Assembly: GCA_029238175.1 (NCBI GenBank)
Contig: JAQWGO010000015.1
Coordinates: 1 to 64,000 of the forward strand
Direction of reading: 5' to 3'
Source: Henriciella sp.
GTDB lineage: Bacteria; Pseudomonadota; Alphaproteobacteria; Caulobacterales; Hyphomonadaceae
DNA length: 64,000 nt
In this document: piece by piece, positions 36,755 to 47,444 of the stretch
Layout of the letters: each line of letters starts with the position of its first letter
How positions within the stretch are numbered: the stretch's first letter is position 1
Program-made: the position numbers and the translations under genes
The notes under the pieces: model-generated
What the model saw: only the letters and a program-made list of their open reading frames with translations
Told to the model about the DNA's origin: nothing
Databases searched by the model: none

Positions 36755-39151
36755 CTACCCGCCAATCTTCCCAAAATCAGCAACCGACCCAATTGCCGCG
36801 CGCATCATGTTCAAAAGGTTCAAACGGTTCTCACGAACGCCCGCGTCATCGGCATTGACCATAACGCTGCCCTCGCCCTCAAAGAACGCATCAACAGGCC
36901 CGCGCAGGCTCGCGAGCGCCGACATGGCCGCTGCAAAGTCTTCGGCCTCCAGCCCCGCTTTCGCCGCCGCAACGCCAGTGACAAGCGCCTGATACAGCGC
37001 CTTCTCTGCAGGCGCCTCAAGCAGCGCCGCATCCACGTCGCCATCAAACGTGCGCTTATCTTTCTTCTCTTCCGCCTTCAGAATATTCGCCGCGCGCTTG
37101 TAACCCGCGAGCAAGTTAGCCCCGTCTTCAGTCTCAAGAAACGCGCCCAGTGCCTCAACCCGGCGCGTGATGAGAACGAGGTCATCCTCGCCCAGTGCGA
37201 ATACGGCATCGATCAGATCAGGCCGCTGGCCTTGATCGCGTAGGTATTGCTTCAGGCGATCTGCGAAGAAGGAGAGGAGGCTGGGTAGACCGTCAAAGCC
37301 GGGGATAACCTCAGTTGGTTCTTCGTGCTCTGCAAGTTCTCCCAACGAAACGGTGTAGATCAAAGCACCATCCTCGCTTGTTGAAGTTGGTAGAAATTCA
37401 GCGCCTACCAACGCTATTGGCTCTGTGACGCGAAGTACATTCACCAAGTCTTCGAAATGGCGTGCCGCTTCTTCAATTGATCCAAACACATATTCCGTTT
37501 TATTTGGCCAGACAATTCGGTTCGGGCGCAGATCGATATGTCCCAAGTTTCCTTCTGATGCCTCGAATGGCTCTCCTTTAGACACTGGGAAACGGCAGTT
37601 TTTGATAATCTTATCAACCAACCACTGCTTTCTCAGAGATTGCGCCGGAAATTCTGAAAAACTGTCTAGATTCAACCGAACCCCATTCTCCAAGACAATC
37701 CGCACCACACCCAGCGCCGCGCGCCTTAGCGCAAACGGGTCTTTACTCCCCGTCGGTTTCTCATCAATCGCCCAAAACCCGACCAATGTGTCCAGCTTAT
37801 CGGCCAGTGCGACTGCAATCCCAACCGGGTCAGTCGGCACCGCATCACTCGGCCCTTGCGGCTTATAGTGATCACGGATGGCATCGGCGACAGCGGCAGG
37901 TTCACCCGCCTCCAGCGCATAATAACGCCCCATCACGCCCTGCAATTCAGGAAATTCATAAACCATCTCAGAAACCAGATCGGCCTTCGCAAGCCGCGCC
38001 GCACGCTCGGCCAGATCGGCATCCGCACCAACTTTTGGCGCCAGTTCCCGCGCCAGCGCCGCAACGCGCTCAACCTTATCACCGATAGAGCCAAGCTCAT
38101 CCTTGAACTTGATCGTCCCTAGCTTCGGCACCATCGCCTCAAGGCCCGTCTTCTTGTCATTATCCCAGAAGAAACGCCCATCATCCAGACGCGCTGACAG
38201 AACCTTGCGGTTTCCCTTAGCAATCGCCGTTCCGCCATCGGCTGCTGCAATATTCGCCACCACGACAAAGTTTGGCGCCAGTGCGCCGGTCTTCGGATCA
38301 CGCACGGCAAAATACTTCTGGTGCACCCGCATGGACAGCTGAATAACTTCCGGCGGCAGGCTCAGGAAAGCCGGGTCCATTTCGCCCAGCACAACGTTCG
38401 GCCATTCCGCCAAACCAACCACTTGTTCCAACAGGCCCTTGTCTTCAACCAGTTCCAGACCAACCGCTTCGCAAACCGCTTTCGCCTCGGTTTCAATCTT
38501 CGCCCGGCGCGCGTCGCGCGTCAGCATCACATGCCCTTCACCAGACAGCGCCGCTTCATATTCGGCGGCATTCGTCACGGTAAAAGGTCCGCGTCCGTGA
38601 ACCCGGTGGCCCTCGGTGACATTGCCGCTTTCATGCCCATCAATTTCAAACGGAACGGTTTTGCCATCCAGCACACAAACAATGCGCTGTATCGGTCGAA
38701 CCCAGCGCAATTCGCCGCGCCCTGTCCGCATCGATTTCGGCCAATGGAAGTTTCGAATAATGTTTGGAACAAGCTCAGCAACAATATCGCTCGTGTCCCG
38801 GCCCTCAATCTTTTTCACGGCGACATAGAAGTCACCCTTTTTTGGATCGGTGCGGATTTCAGCCTCAGAAATATCGCTTAAACCTGCCCCGCGCAGGAAA
38901 CCGGCAACCGCTTGCTCTGGCGCGCCGACCTTTGGACCCTTGCGTTCTTCCTCTGTATCAGCGGATCGTACCGGAACCCCGTCCAATACGGTCGTAATCC
39001 GGCGTGGACCCGACATGGATCGGCTCGCTTCGGGCTCCAATCCGGCGTCTTTCAGCCCCTTAAGAACGGCATTTAGCAGATCAGCCTCAGCCTTCGCCTG
39101 CATACGCGCCGGGATTTCTTCGGAGAAAATTTCAAGCAGAAGCTGCGCCAT
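36755..39151 (-). CDS. glyS: Glycine--tRNA ligase subunit beta
   Basis: MAQLLLEIFSEEIPARMQ; KSMRTGRGELRWVRPIQRIVCVLDG; DKLDTLVGFWAIDEKPTGSKDPFALRRAALGV. Confidence 0.97.
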   Translation of the reverse strand: MAQLLLEIFSEEIPARMQAKAEADLLNAVLKGLKDAGLEPEASRSMSGPRRITTVLDGVPVRSADTEEERKGPKVGAPEQAVAGFLRGAGLSDISEAEIRTDPKKGDFYVAVKKIEGRDTSDIVAELVPNIIRNFHWPKSMRTGRGELRWVRPIQRIVCVLDGKTVPFEIDGHESGNVTEGHRVHGRGPFTVTNAAEYEAALSGEGHVMLTRDARRAKIETEAKAVCEAVGLELVEDKGLLEQVVGLAEWPNVVLGEMDPAFLSLPPEVIQLSMRVHQKYFAVRDPKTGALAPNFVVVANIAAADGGTAIAKGNRKVLSARLDDGRFFWDNDKKTGLEAMVPKLGTIKFKDELGSIGDKVERVAALARELAPKVGADADLAERAARLAKADLVSEMVYEFPELQGVMGRYYALEAGEPAAVADAIRDHYKPQGPSDAVPTDPVGIAVALADKLDTLVGFWAIDEKPTGSKDPFALRRAALGVVRIVLENGVRLNLDSFSEFPAQSLRKQWLVDKIIKNCRFPVSKGEPFEASEGNLGHIDLRPNRIVWPNKTEYVFGSIEEAARHFEDLVNVLRVTEPIALVGAEFLPTSTSEDGALIYTVSLGELAEHEEPTEVIPGFDGLPSLLSFFADRLKQYLRDQGQRPDLIDAVFALGEDDLVLITRRVEALGAFLETEDGANLLAGYKRAANILKAEEKKDKRTFDGDVDAALLEAPAEKALYQALVTGVAAAKAGLEAEDFAAAMSALASLRGPVDAFFEGEGSVMVNADDAGVRENRLNLLNMMRAAIGSVADFGKIGG

Positions 39152-39266
39152 AACAGACCATTTCACATCACTAAATCACTAGTTCAGCGGCATAGCCTGA
39201 TGCTGTGATTTTGCAAATGGATCAGCCGGGATTATGCTGCACTAATCTTGCAGCGCCATTCTCAAA

Positions 39267-39632
39267 TTAGATACGGTCCAAGTCCGTAACAGTGCGGTCA
39301 GTCGCGTCGTTCTCGCCAGTGTTTACCGTGCTCGCAGGCTCAAGCAGCATGACGTGACACTCATCACCTACGGAGCCCGGGCGATGCTCAACACCGCGCG
39401 GAACGATAATGAATTCGCCCGCTTCGACGGTCTCAACACGGTCGCGAAACGCCATCCGCATCGTACCTTGGGTGACAAGAAACATCTCATCTTCGTTTTG
39501 GTGCGAGTGCCAGTCAAAATCACCGCGAAACTTAGCCAGCTTCACCTGCATCCCATTCATGTCCCCAACAATTTTTGGCGACCAAGCTTCATCAAATTTC
39601 GCAAGCTTTTCAGAGATATTGACCTTACTCAT
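39267..39632 (-). CDS. Cupin domain-containing protein
   Basis: GDFDWHSHQNEDEMFLVTQGTMRMAFRD...GEFIIVPRGVEHRP. Confidence 0.93.
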   Translation of the reverse strand: MSKVNISEKLAKFDEAWSPKIVGDMNGMQVKLAKFRGDFDWHSHQNEDEMFLVTQGTMRMAFRDRVETVEAGEFIIVPRGVEHRPGSVGDECHVMLLEPASTVNTGENDATDRTVTDLDRI

Positions 39633-40096
39633 TCCCCGCAAACTCCAACAATATCAACCACATCACCGCCTTCAGGCTTGAGAACTTTTATTGTACCAGA
39701 ATAGTCTTGCGACTGCTGCGGCGAAAGTTCACCGCCTTCTGTTTCTGGCGTCAACTCAATCTCAATTTCATATTGCCCGTTTTGAGAGTTAAGCCGCCAA
39801 CCGGTTAGTGAACGCGCGTCAGAAAAGAAAACGCCAAACATCTCCAGCGGCGCACCATCAATTGTCATGGCGCCTTTGCCATTATCGAGATTGCCAAGGA
39901 AATAGGCCAATGCTCTGTCATCCGTGTCAGCCGGGTACAGCGCACACTTGGCTGATTTTTCAGACACACTGATTAAACCTAACTTTCCAACAAGTTGAGC
40001 TTCAATCTCGGCTTCGATCGGCGCTTCAGGTAGTGGCTCACAAGCTGCGATTAAGGCTGCAGACGTCAGTGCGAGTAGTACTTTATTGGCGGCCAT
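39629..40096 (-). CDS. Hypothetical lipoprotein
   Basis: MAANKVLLALTSAALIAACEPLPEAP lipobox-like; between glyQ and cupin. Confidence 0.75.
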   Translation of the reverse strand: MAANKVLLALTSAALIAACEPLPEAPIEAEIEAQLVGKLGLISVSEKSAKCALYPADTDDRALAYFLGNLDNGKGAMTIDGAPLEMFGVFFSDARSLTGWRLNSQNGQYEIEIELTPETEGGELSPQQSQDYSGTIKVLKPEGGDVVDIVGVCGE

Positions 40097-40099
40097 GTT

Positions 40100-41014
40100 T
40101 TAAACCTCGGCTCTGTTCTTTTCTTGTTCGGCCCATTGCTCTGCCGCGCCCCGCGCCAGATCACGAACCCGCGCGATATACGCTTGTCGTTCCGTGGGTG
40201 ATATCGCACCACGTGCGTCAATAAGGTTAAAAGTATGGCTCGCTTTTAAAGCATAATCATACGCTGGCAGCGGTTTCCCCGCGTCACGCAGCGCATTTGA
40301 CTGGCTTTCACAGTCGGCGAACCAGCGCAGAAGCATTTCAACATCGCTATGCTCAAAGTTAAACGCCGATTGTTGGACTTCGTTTTCGTGGAAAACATCA
40401 CCATAGCTCAGTGGAACTTCGCCCGCCGGATCATTGAACGGAAGATCGTAAACATTATCCACACCGAAAACGTACATCGCAAGCCGCTCAAGGCCGTAAG
40501 TCAACTCTCCCGAAACCGGGAATACATCGAGTCCACCAACCTGCTGGAAATATGTGTACTGACTAACTTCCATACCGTCGCACCAGACTTCCCAACCTAG
40601 GCCCCACGCGCCAACCGTTGGATTTTCCCAATCGTCTTCTACAAAACGGATATCGTGGACCAATGGATCAATACCGATTTCGTAAAGTGAATTCAGGTAA
40701 AGATCCTGAAGGTTTGCCGGATTTGGCTTCAGGATGACCTGAAACTGGTAATAATGGCCCAAACGCATTGGGTTTTCACCATACCGCGCATCCGCGGGGC
40801 GGCGGGATGGCTGAACATAAGCTGCGCGCCAGTCTTTAGGCCCCAAGGCCCGAAGCACAGTTGCTGGATGCAGAGTCCCTGCTCCAACTTCCATATCGTA
40901 AGGCTGCAGGATAGCGCAGCCTTGCGCACTCCAGTAGGACTGAAGACGCAGGATCAGTTCCTGAAACGACTTTGGTTTTTCTTTAGCTTGAGGCGCAGAC
41001 ATAGCAGCAGTCAT
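40100..41014 (-). CDS. glyQ: Glycine--tRNA ligase subunit alpha
   Basis: [69 protein letters not shown]. Confidence 0.98.
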   Translation of the reverse strand: MTAAMSAPQAKEKPKSFQELILRLQSYWSAQGCAILQPYDMEVGAGTLHPATVLRALGPKDWRAAYVQPSRRPADARYGENPMRLGHYYQFQVILKPNPANLQDLYLNSLYEIGIDPLVHDIRFVEDDWENPTVGAWGLGWEVWCDGMEVSQYTYFQQVGGLDVFPVSGELTYGLERLAMYVFGVDNVYDLPFNDPAGEVPLSYGDVFHENEVQQSAFNFEHSDVEMLLRWFADCESQSNALRDAGKPLPAYDYALKASHTFNLIDARGAISPTERQAYIARVRDLARGAAEQWAEQEKNRAEV

Positions 41015-41082
41015 AAGGGCAGCAGTTCCGAATAGTAAATTGATCTACCACCGCCTACCGCCGACTGCCTTTTTTCGCAACT

Positions 41083-42147
41083 ATGGGGTGCGGCATCATC
41101 CTAAAAACTTGGCGAAACCAGAGCGCCGTGACAGAACCCATCGTGCGAACCAAAGGATGCCGCGCTGTGATTAGAACGATCTCAATAGCCTGTTTGACGT
41201 CAATCATTTCGATCGGACTTGCTTCGGCATCACCTCAGAATTTGAGCGAAACGCCCGCTCGCTCTACGAGTGCGGCGCCAGATGTTTTGACCATATTTGC
41301 AGGACGCTCCTGTGACAGCAATTCGAAACCTGCTGATCTGGCTATACCTACGCCCGTGTGCGGCTGGTTGATGACAAATCATTTTAACGACAGCATTATG
41401 CTTTTTGATCGTTCCGGACGTTCGATTGGAAGTCTCACCATTTTTGGAACAGGACCGGATCGCCGGGTAGAGTGGCGGCAGCCGCCAGGCACCAGCTCTG
41501 ACTACGCTGACGACACAACAGCGATTAAAAACGCCGAGTTGCAAGCGATCGCCAATTGGATACACGAAGCGCCAAACAATAGCGGCGCAGGACTTGCCTT
41601 TGTTGAGTGGGTCCTGACCCTAGATAACCGTCTGACATCAGAAGTCCGCGTTCAATCGAACATGTATTCGACCTTGATCGGACAACCTTTTGCGCTTGTC
41701 GCGGCGTCGGAAGTACCATTTCAACCCAACACCGCAGGCCGTAAGCCGTTTTATGAAAATCTTGATCAACAGAGCGGCTTGATCGGGTATTGGAACGCGT
41801 GGCCGCCCGCAAACGCGGCGTCTAGCGAGACTTCATCTAGTCCAATCGGCGTGACGCTGTTGGTCGCCCCACATGCCGAGCAACCGATCCAGATTGCTAT
41901 GCCGGCTGGCACAATCCTAACAGTCGACGCGACCATGCCTCAGATCAAGACTATTCAAAGCAGCTTCCTTGCTAGGCCGACTTTAGAAGGGTCTGAAGAA
42001 AACGAATTAGCTGTCCCCATGATTGAGCATCAGAGCTTGTGGTCTTGGTTGCGCAAGGGGGGAAAGCCGGCCCCATCAGCTGCGGCCACAGATCAGCCGA
42101 CAGACGATAACTGGGACAAACTTGAGAATGAGGATACCGAGCCATGA
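41083..42147 (+). CDS. Hypothetical exported protein, family not recognised
   Basis: Uninterrupted 354-aa frame; plausible GTG start at 41167 gives signal-like VIRTISIACLTSIISIGLASASPQ. Confidence 0.6.
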   Translation: MGCGIILKTWRNQSAVTEPIVRTKGCRAVIRTISIACLTSIISIGLASASPQNLSETPARSTSAAPDVLTIFAGRSCDSNSKPADLAIPTPVCGWLMTNHFNDSIMLFDRSGRSIGSLTIFGTGPDRRVEWRQPPGTSSDYADDTTAIKNAELQAIANWIHEAPNNSGAGLAFVEWVLTLDNRLTSEVRVQSNMYSTLIGQPFALVAASEVPFQPNTAGRKPFYENLDQQSGLIGYWNAWPPANAASSETSSSPIGVTLLVAPHAEQPIQIAMPAGTILTVDATMPQIKTIQSSFLARPTLEGSEENELAVPMIEHQSLWSWLRKGGKPAPSAAATDQPTDDNWDKLENEDTEP

Positions 42148-42268
42148 AAGCCATCGCTCTGAGTTTCAGCTCCGCCAAGCTTCTTTAATTTCTAATGCAG
42201 TAATAGCATCCGGCACGTGTTTCGCATTTTAGCGCCCGCACATTTGCGCGCTTGGCATTCGTTTTAGA

Positions 42269-42925
42269 TCAGGTCGCACTCACACCCTTCAGGGACAGAA
42301 TTTTTACAGCCGCCGCGCCAAAGACTAGCCCTAATACAGCATCAACAGGTCGGCGAACCGACGCATAAGCTCTGGCCGCCCGCTGTGTCGAAAACAGCAA
42401 CGCATACCCAATAAAGATCGCCATCGAAGACAGGCAGCAAATCAGAATGGCCGCGATCAAGAACCATGCTGGAACGCCGTCACCAACACCAACAGCAAGT
42501 GTCGCCAGCCAAACGAGCGGAGCTTTCGGATTTGTCAGGTGAAGCAGCAAGCCTTTGGTGAAAAACGCTAAAGCGTTGCTTTCAGCGTCGTCATTAGGCG
42601 TAACTTTATGGTCGCCGCGCAACGCTGATCGCCAAGCATTATAAGCAAGATAAAAGAGATACAGCGCGCCAACGATCTTGAATACGGAAAAGAAAAGCGC
42701 CGATGTTTGCAAGATCGCAACTAGCCCTAATCCGGCGACAGCCCCCCAGAACGCAGATCCAGTGACGATGCCAAGGGAAAGCGCCACACTTGCCCTGCGC
42801 CCGCTGGTCACGCCGGTATTAAGAATCATCAGCGTCGCTGGACCGGGGCTCGCCGCGCCGATGATAAAAACTGAAAGAATTAGAAACAGGTTCTGCAGAT
42901 AGGGCGCTAAATTCTCAAAGATCAT
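42269..42925 (-). CDS. LysE/RhtB family translocator
   Basis: FIIGAASPGPATLMILNTGVTSGRRASVALSLGIVTGSAFW; LHLTNPKAPLVW. Confidence 0.93.
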   Translation of the reverse strand: MIFENLAPYLQNLFLILSVFIIGAASPGPATLMILNTGVTSGRRASVALSLGIVTGSAFWGAVAGLGLVAILQTSALFFSVFKIVGALYLFYLAYNAWRSALRGDHKVTPNDDAESNALAFFTKGLLLHLTNPKAPLVWLATLAVGVGDGVPAWFLIAAILICCLSSMAIFIGYALLFSTQRAARAYASVRRPVDAVLGLVFGAAAVKILSLKGVSAT

Positions 42926-43036
42926 TGGACGTCTCCTCGGGATACGATGCTCGCTATGCTACCATCAAAATCACTTAGATGATCACCATAACGAAGACGG
43001 CATTAACAGGGAAACCAAAGAAAGTAAGCCCAAACT

Positions 43037-43786
43037 TTACGAATAGTCTTCGAACTGAATTCCCGATCCTTCGCGCGCAATATTTTGCAAAGCTGGTGTC
43101 GCAGCGCCGCCTTTTGAACCGTGCAAGCTAAAAGGGGCCAGAAGCTTCACAGGCCCCGACCGCAAACCCTTGCGGGCACTGACAATGACCCGTTTTGCAG
43201 ACGCTCCCGGGTAATTTTGGATCGGCAAAATCGAAATATCCCCCGTTTGTCGTTCTATATTTGCAAGAATTCGGGCAAGCTCTGCCGCGCGGTGGATCAT
43301 CACGAGCTGACCTTTGGGGCGCAGCGCAAACAACATGGCATTTATCCACCCCTTCAGAGACAAGCTCTCAAGATATGCTGCCTCTTTGCCAACGCCGGGA
43401 TCTGTAATTTTTCCGGGCTCAAAGAACGGTGGGTTAGAGAACACCAAATCAAATTTATTCTGCCAGTCCTGCGGGAGGCTTGCAGCGTCGCCCTGAATAA
43501 TATCGACACGGGACTGAAGTGCATTCTCAACACCCCCTTTTTCCGCCAGAGAAACCATCTCAGGATCACACTCCAAGCCAGTAAAACTTGCTGCGCTTAA
43601 GCGTGTTGCTGCGGGTAAGAGTGCGCCGCCAGCGCCGCAGCCAACCTCCAGCGCTTGACCCGAAAAGCCAGCATCAAGCGCAGCGGCCAGCAAGACGCTG
43701 TCAGTACCTGCGCGAAACCCTTTGACGGGCTGAAACACATGCACCCGCCCATCAAGAAAGGCGTCTTTTGTGAACTCAACGCTCAT
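43037..43786 (-). CDS. tRNA1(Val) (adenine(37)-N6)-methyltransferase-like
   Basis: KGFRAGTDSVLLAAAL, LEVGCGAGGALLPAA, DLVFSNPPFFEPG. Confidence 0.9.
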   Translation of the reverse strand: MSVEFTKDAFLDGRVHVFQPVKGFRAGTDSVLLAAALDAGFSGQALEVGCGAGGALLPAATRLSAASFTGLECDPEMVSLAEKGGVENALQSRVDIIQGDAASLPQDWQNKFDLVFSNPPFFEPGKITDPGVGKEAAYLESLSLKGWINAMLFALRPKGQLVMIHRAAELARILANIERQTGDISILPIQNYPGASAKRVIVSARKGLRSGPVKLLAPFSLHGSKGGAATPALQNIAREGSGIQFEDYS

Positions 43787-43992
43787 TAGTCGCGGTCGAT
43801 TTCTCTTAGCAGCCAGCGCGCCCGGTCGGCTTGGTCTTCACGGACTGTCACACGGATTGGCACCATCGGTCCGCGTCCATCAATCATGGCTGTATGCTCA
43901 TCAAGCACGAACGGCTCAATCCCATCTTCCGATAGGACATGCCGGATATAAGAGAGTTTGACCAAATCATTGGTTCTAAAAATTTCTTCCAT
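43786..43992 (-). CDS. DUF2007 domain-containing protein
   Basis: 68 aa MEEIFRTNDLVKLSYIRHVLSEDGIEPFVLDEHTA. Confidence 0.9.
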   Translation of the reverse strand: MEEIFRTNDLVKLSYIRHVLSEDGIEPFVLDEHTAMIDGRGPMVPIRVTVREDQADRARWLLREIDRD

Positions 43993-44219
43993 GTGACCTC
44001 TAACGAGCTCCTAGCGGTTTAAATTATTTTCAACTCAGAAGGACTGAGACTGGTGGATGGTACACAACGGTTTCATTTGAAAGAATAATTGAGCCAAGAT
44101 GAACTACCTGAACCATAAATGACCTCCAAAATGTCCTGCGGCGCGGCACCGCAGGGGATATACGTAACTTTTGCGCTATCCTTATGGAAAGACGAGCAAA
44201 AGTGGAATAGGAAACCAGT

Positions 44220-45239
44220 ATGACTGTGACCGCCACCCCCCTTACGAAGAACGACGCTCTAAATGTCGTTGACCGCTTGCAGGTTATGCTGGCTCACGAC
44301 TTAGCTGCAACCGAAACGCTTTTGAAAGAGCGTGCGACCAGCCCAGTTGCAGTTATTCCAGACCTTTCCGGCTATATCGTCTCAGCTGGCGGAAAGCGCT
44401 TACGCCCAATCATTACGCTTGCTGCAGCGCATGCATGTGGCACCGCCAATCACGGCACCCATGCCCTCGCAACGGCGGTAGAGTTTATCCATACGGCGAC
44501 CTTACTGCATGATGATGTCGTTGATGACAGTGATCTGCGTCGCGGGAAGAAGGCCGCCAAGAACGTTTGGGGCAGCAACGCCTCGATCTTGGTGGGTGAT
44601 TTCTTATTCGCCCGCGCCTTCACCCTTATGGTCGAAACGGGCAACATTGAAATTCTGGGTATTCTGTCAGACGCGTCTTCTGTTATTGCTGAAGGTGAAG
44701 TCCGCCAATTGGCTGCGGCGGGTCGAAATGACCTGCCAACGGAAGAGTATTTAGCAATTATTGAAGCCAAAACTGCGGCCCTGTTCGAAGCTGCTGCCCG
44801 TGCCGGCGCGCTGTCTTCAGGCGAAAATTGTGCATCGCACGCTGATGCACTCGCGGCCTATGGCAAAAATTTGGGTTTAGCGTTTCAGATTATTGACGAT
44901 GCTCTCGACTATGGCGGCACGACTTCAGTGATTGGCAAATCTGTTGGCGACGACTTCCGGGAAGGCAAAACGACCCTGCCGATTATTATCGCGCGGCGCC
45001 GGGGCAGTTCGGATGACCAAACCTTCTGGGACCGCGTGATGGATGTTGAACTGCAAAGAGAAGGTGATTTGGCGCATGCCATCCATTTGATCCGCTCAAC
45101 CGGCGCAGCAGAAGCAACACTTGCCGAAGCAGACGCTTATGCCGCGCTCGCCAAAACAGCGCTCAAATCGCTACCGCAAAGTGACTGGACAAAAGCATTG
45201 GCGGACTTGGCAGATTTCTGCGTTAGCCGCGCGCACTAG
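44220..45239 (+). CDS. Polyprenyl diphosphate synthase
   Basis: GGKRLRPIITLAAA, LLHDDVVDDSDLRRGKKAAKNVWG, FQIIDDALDYGG...GDDFREGKTTLPII. Confidence 0.96.
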   Translation: MTVTATPLTKNDALNVVDRLQVMLAHDLAATETLLKERATSPVAVIPDLSGYIVSAGGKRLRPIITLAAAHACGTANHGTHALATAVEFIHTATLLHDDVVDDSDLRRGKKAAKNVWGSNASILVGDFLFARAFTLMVETGNIEILGILSDASSVIAEGEVRQLAAAGRNDLPTEEYLAIIEAKTAALFEAAARAGALSSGENCASHADALAAYGKNLGLAFQIIDDALDYGGTTSVIGKSVGDDFREGKTTLPIIIARRRGSSDDQTFWDRVMDVELQREGDLAHAIHLIRSTGAAEATLAEADAYAALAKTALKSLPQSDWTKALADLADFCVSRAH

Positions 45240-45576
45240 CCGGGCTACCTGCTTCAACCCTTAAGTCTTTAGCATATTGCATAATCAAACTCGCCTCAGC
45301 CGGATGCAGCTCTCGGTCGCATGTCGCCATTTCCCATAGATAATTGATCAGGGTCTCGCGCTCTTCTGTCCATTCCCGGCGAAGACGCGCGATTGCTTCA
45401 TCGACGCGATCACGCAGACCAATGCTGCGCTGCCAATCGTCACCAAAGGCTGCCCGGTCAGAGCCCGCATATCGCGAACTCAATGCCATACCGAACTCGA
45501 TCTCAGAGAGGTGAACAACATTGTCAGCGCGCATGACGCTAGCCAGTAATACGCATCGCGCTTCATTAAGTGTCAC
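45223..45576 (-). CDS. TerB-like protein
   Basis: ARCVLLASVMRADNVVHLSEIEFGMAL...INYLWEMATCDRELHPAEASLIMQYAKDLRV. Confidence 0.75.
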   Translation of the reverse strand: MTLNEARCVLLASVMRADNVVHLSEIEFGMALSSRYAGSDRAAFGDDWQRSIGLRDRVDEAIARLRREWTEERETLINYLWEMATCDRELHPAEASLIMQYAKDLRVEAGSPASARG

Positions 45577-45698
45577 ATCAATCTCCTCGATGTGTTAACC
45601 CTATAAATGTGACATGAACCCGTGATGAAGCCTCTCAATCGAGGCATGTGCGGACATCATGTCTTGCACGAATGCGCGGACACTGAGACAGTGGAGAA

Positions 45699-47444
45699 AT
45701 GATCCGAACGCTTCTCTTCACGACTGCTTGTATCGCTTTGTCCGCTTGCACATCAGGTATTTCTAAAACGCCAATCGCGGCACTTGAAAAAGCAGAATCT
45801 GAAGTCAAACTTCGCAAAGAAATCAATACATTAAGCACGTATGCTATCGCGAAGTATGCAGGCCTCACAGAAGACCCAGCGCGCTCTGCTGACAGTTACA
45901 CGCGGTTATTAAAAACCGTCAAAGATGATCCATGGGTTGCCGAACAGGCGATTTTCTCGGTGCTCCGCATGGGCGATGTTGACCGTGCCGTCGCACTCTC
46001 GAAAAAACTTCCAAAAGCCACGATTGATGCTTCAGAACTACCCAGGTTAACCCTTGCGATTGACACGCTAAAAAGAAACAAGAAGTCCAAAGCGTTGGAT
46101 TACATGAACCAGCCTTGGCGAAACGACTATCACGCGATGTTGGCCCGCAGCCTCGCAGCATGGACAGCTCTGGATGAAGATCCAAACGCCGCCATTGCTC
46201 TCCAAGAAGGGGCAGGAAACAATGACGGCCTCTTCACGCTGATGGGGCAGACGCTTGCCGCACTCATGAAGGTGAATGTCGGCCTAGAGGATGAAGCCCT
46301 TTCTAACTTTGACGCTTTGTGGAGCATCCGTGCGCGCCTCGCGATTGGCGTTGAGACCGAAGCAAGGCTCATGGCCAGCAGAGGTGAGACCGAAGCTGCG
46401 CTAAGGCGTTTACGAGAGTTTCGCTCGGATGTTGGCCGCCACCCCGCTCTCTTGGCGCTCAAAGACGAAATCGAAAGCGGCACCGTCAAACCGCCTCAAA
46501 AACTCACCGCGCAGCAAGGCACGGCACGCGCGATCTATATCGCAACAGCGCCTCAAGCCACACAAGGCTACGGCGATATTCCAAGCGTCTATTTCGCACT
46601 GGCCGACCATCTGGACCCAGACTTCCACGCCATTAAAGCCCTATGGGCCGATAGCCTCGATCAAGCAGACCGCCGTGAAGATGCCATCGCATTGCTGCGT
46701 TCAATTCCTGAAAGCTCGCTGCACCATACAAGCGCGCAAGGTCAGTTGGCATGGGCCCTGCGCCGGGACGGTGACAATGAAGAAGCGCTGCAAATCGCCC
46801 GCGCCACACTTGAAAAGACCGATAATCGGAACATTCGCGTTCAGCTTGCCGATCTGCTTCAATCGCTTGGCCGTGATGGCGAGGCCGAAGACACATTCAA
46901 TGACATAATAACGGCTGACAGTGCAGAAGGTGAATACGATTGGCGCATCTATTATGCGCGCGGCGGTGCAAGAGAGCGCCTCGGCAAGTGGCCACCAGCT
47001 GAGAATGATCTCAAAACAGCGATGAGCCTTAATCCTGAAAGCCCGACAATCATGAACTATCTTGGCTATAGCTGGATAGATCGCGGCATAAATCTGGATG
47101 AAGGTCTGAAACTGATCGAGGATGCGCTTCGGCTAGATCCCGATAATGGCGCAATAACCGACAGCCTCGGTTGGGCGCACTATAAATTAGGCAATTATGA
47201 TCGCGCCATCATTCACCTCGAGCGCGCGACAGAACTTGCCCCGGATATTTCAGAAATTCTCGATCATCTAGGTGACGTATATTGGCAGGTCGGACGGTTC
47301 AAAGAGGCAGGATTCCAGTGGGAACGTGCCCTGAAATATGCCGTGGATGAAGACGAGAAAGACCTGCTACGCAAGAAACTAGACGGCGGCCAGGCGCTCT
47401 TATCGGCCTCTTCTGTCCAATCGACAGCAGCAATATATCCATGA
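45699..47444 (+). CDS. Tetratricopeptide repeat lipoprotein
   Basis: IALSACTSG lipobox; C-terminal TPRs (NYLGYSWIDRGINLDEGLKLIEDALRLDPDNGAITDSLGWAHYKLGNYDRAI). Confidence 0.92.
   Translation: MIRTLLFTTACIALSACTSGISKTPIAALEKAESEVKLRKEINTLSTYAIAKYAGLTEDPARSADSYTRLLKTVKDDPWVAEQAIFSVLRMGDVDRAVALSKKLPKATIDASELPRLTLAIDTLKRNKKSKALDYMNQPWRNDYHAMLARSLAAWTALDEDPNAAIALQEGAGNNDGLFTLMGQTLAALMKVNVGLEDEALSNFDALWSIRARLAIGVETEARLMASRGETEAALRRLREFRSDVGRHPALLALKDEIESGTVKPPQKLTAQQGTARAIYIATAPQATQGYGDIPSVYFALADHLDPDFHAIKALWADSLDQADRREDAIALLRSIPESSLHHTSAQGQLAWALRRDGDNEEALQIARATLEKTDNRNIRVQLADLLQSLGRDGEAEDTFNDIITADSAEGEYDWRIYYARGGARERLGKWPPAENDLKTAMSLNPESPTIMNYLGYSWIDRGINLDEGLKLIEDALRLDPDNGAITDSLGWAHYKLGNYDRAIIHLERATELAPDISEILDHLGDVYWQVGRFKEAGFQWERALKYAVDEDEKDLLRKKLDGGQALLSASSVQSTAAIYP

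Noticed and set aside
36755-39182. Many plus-strand ORFs inside glyS
   Set aside because: Shadow frames of a strongly conserved glyS on the minus strand.
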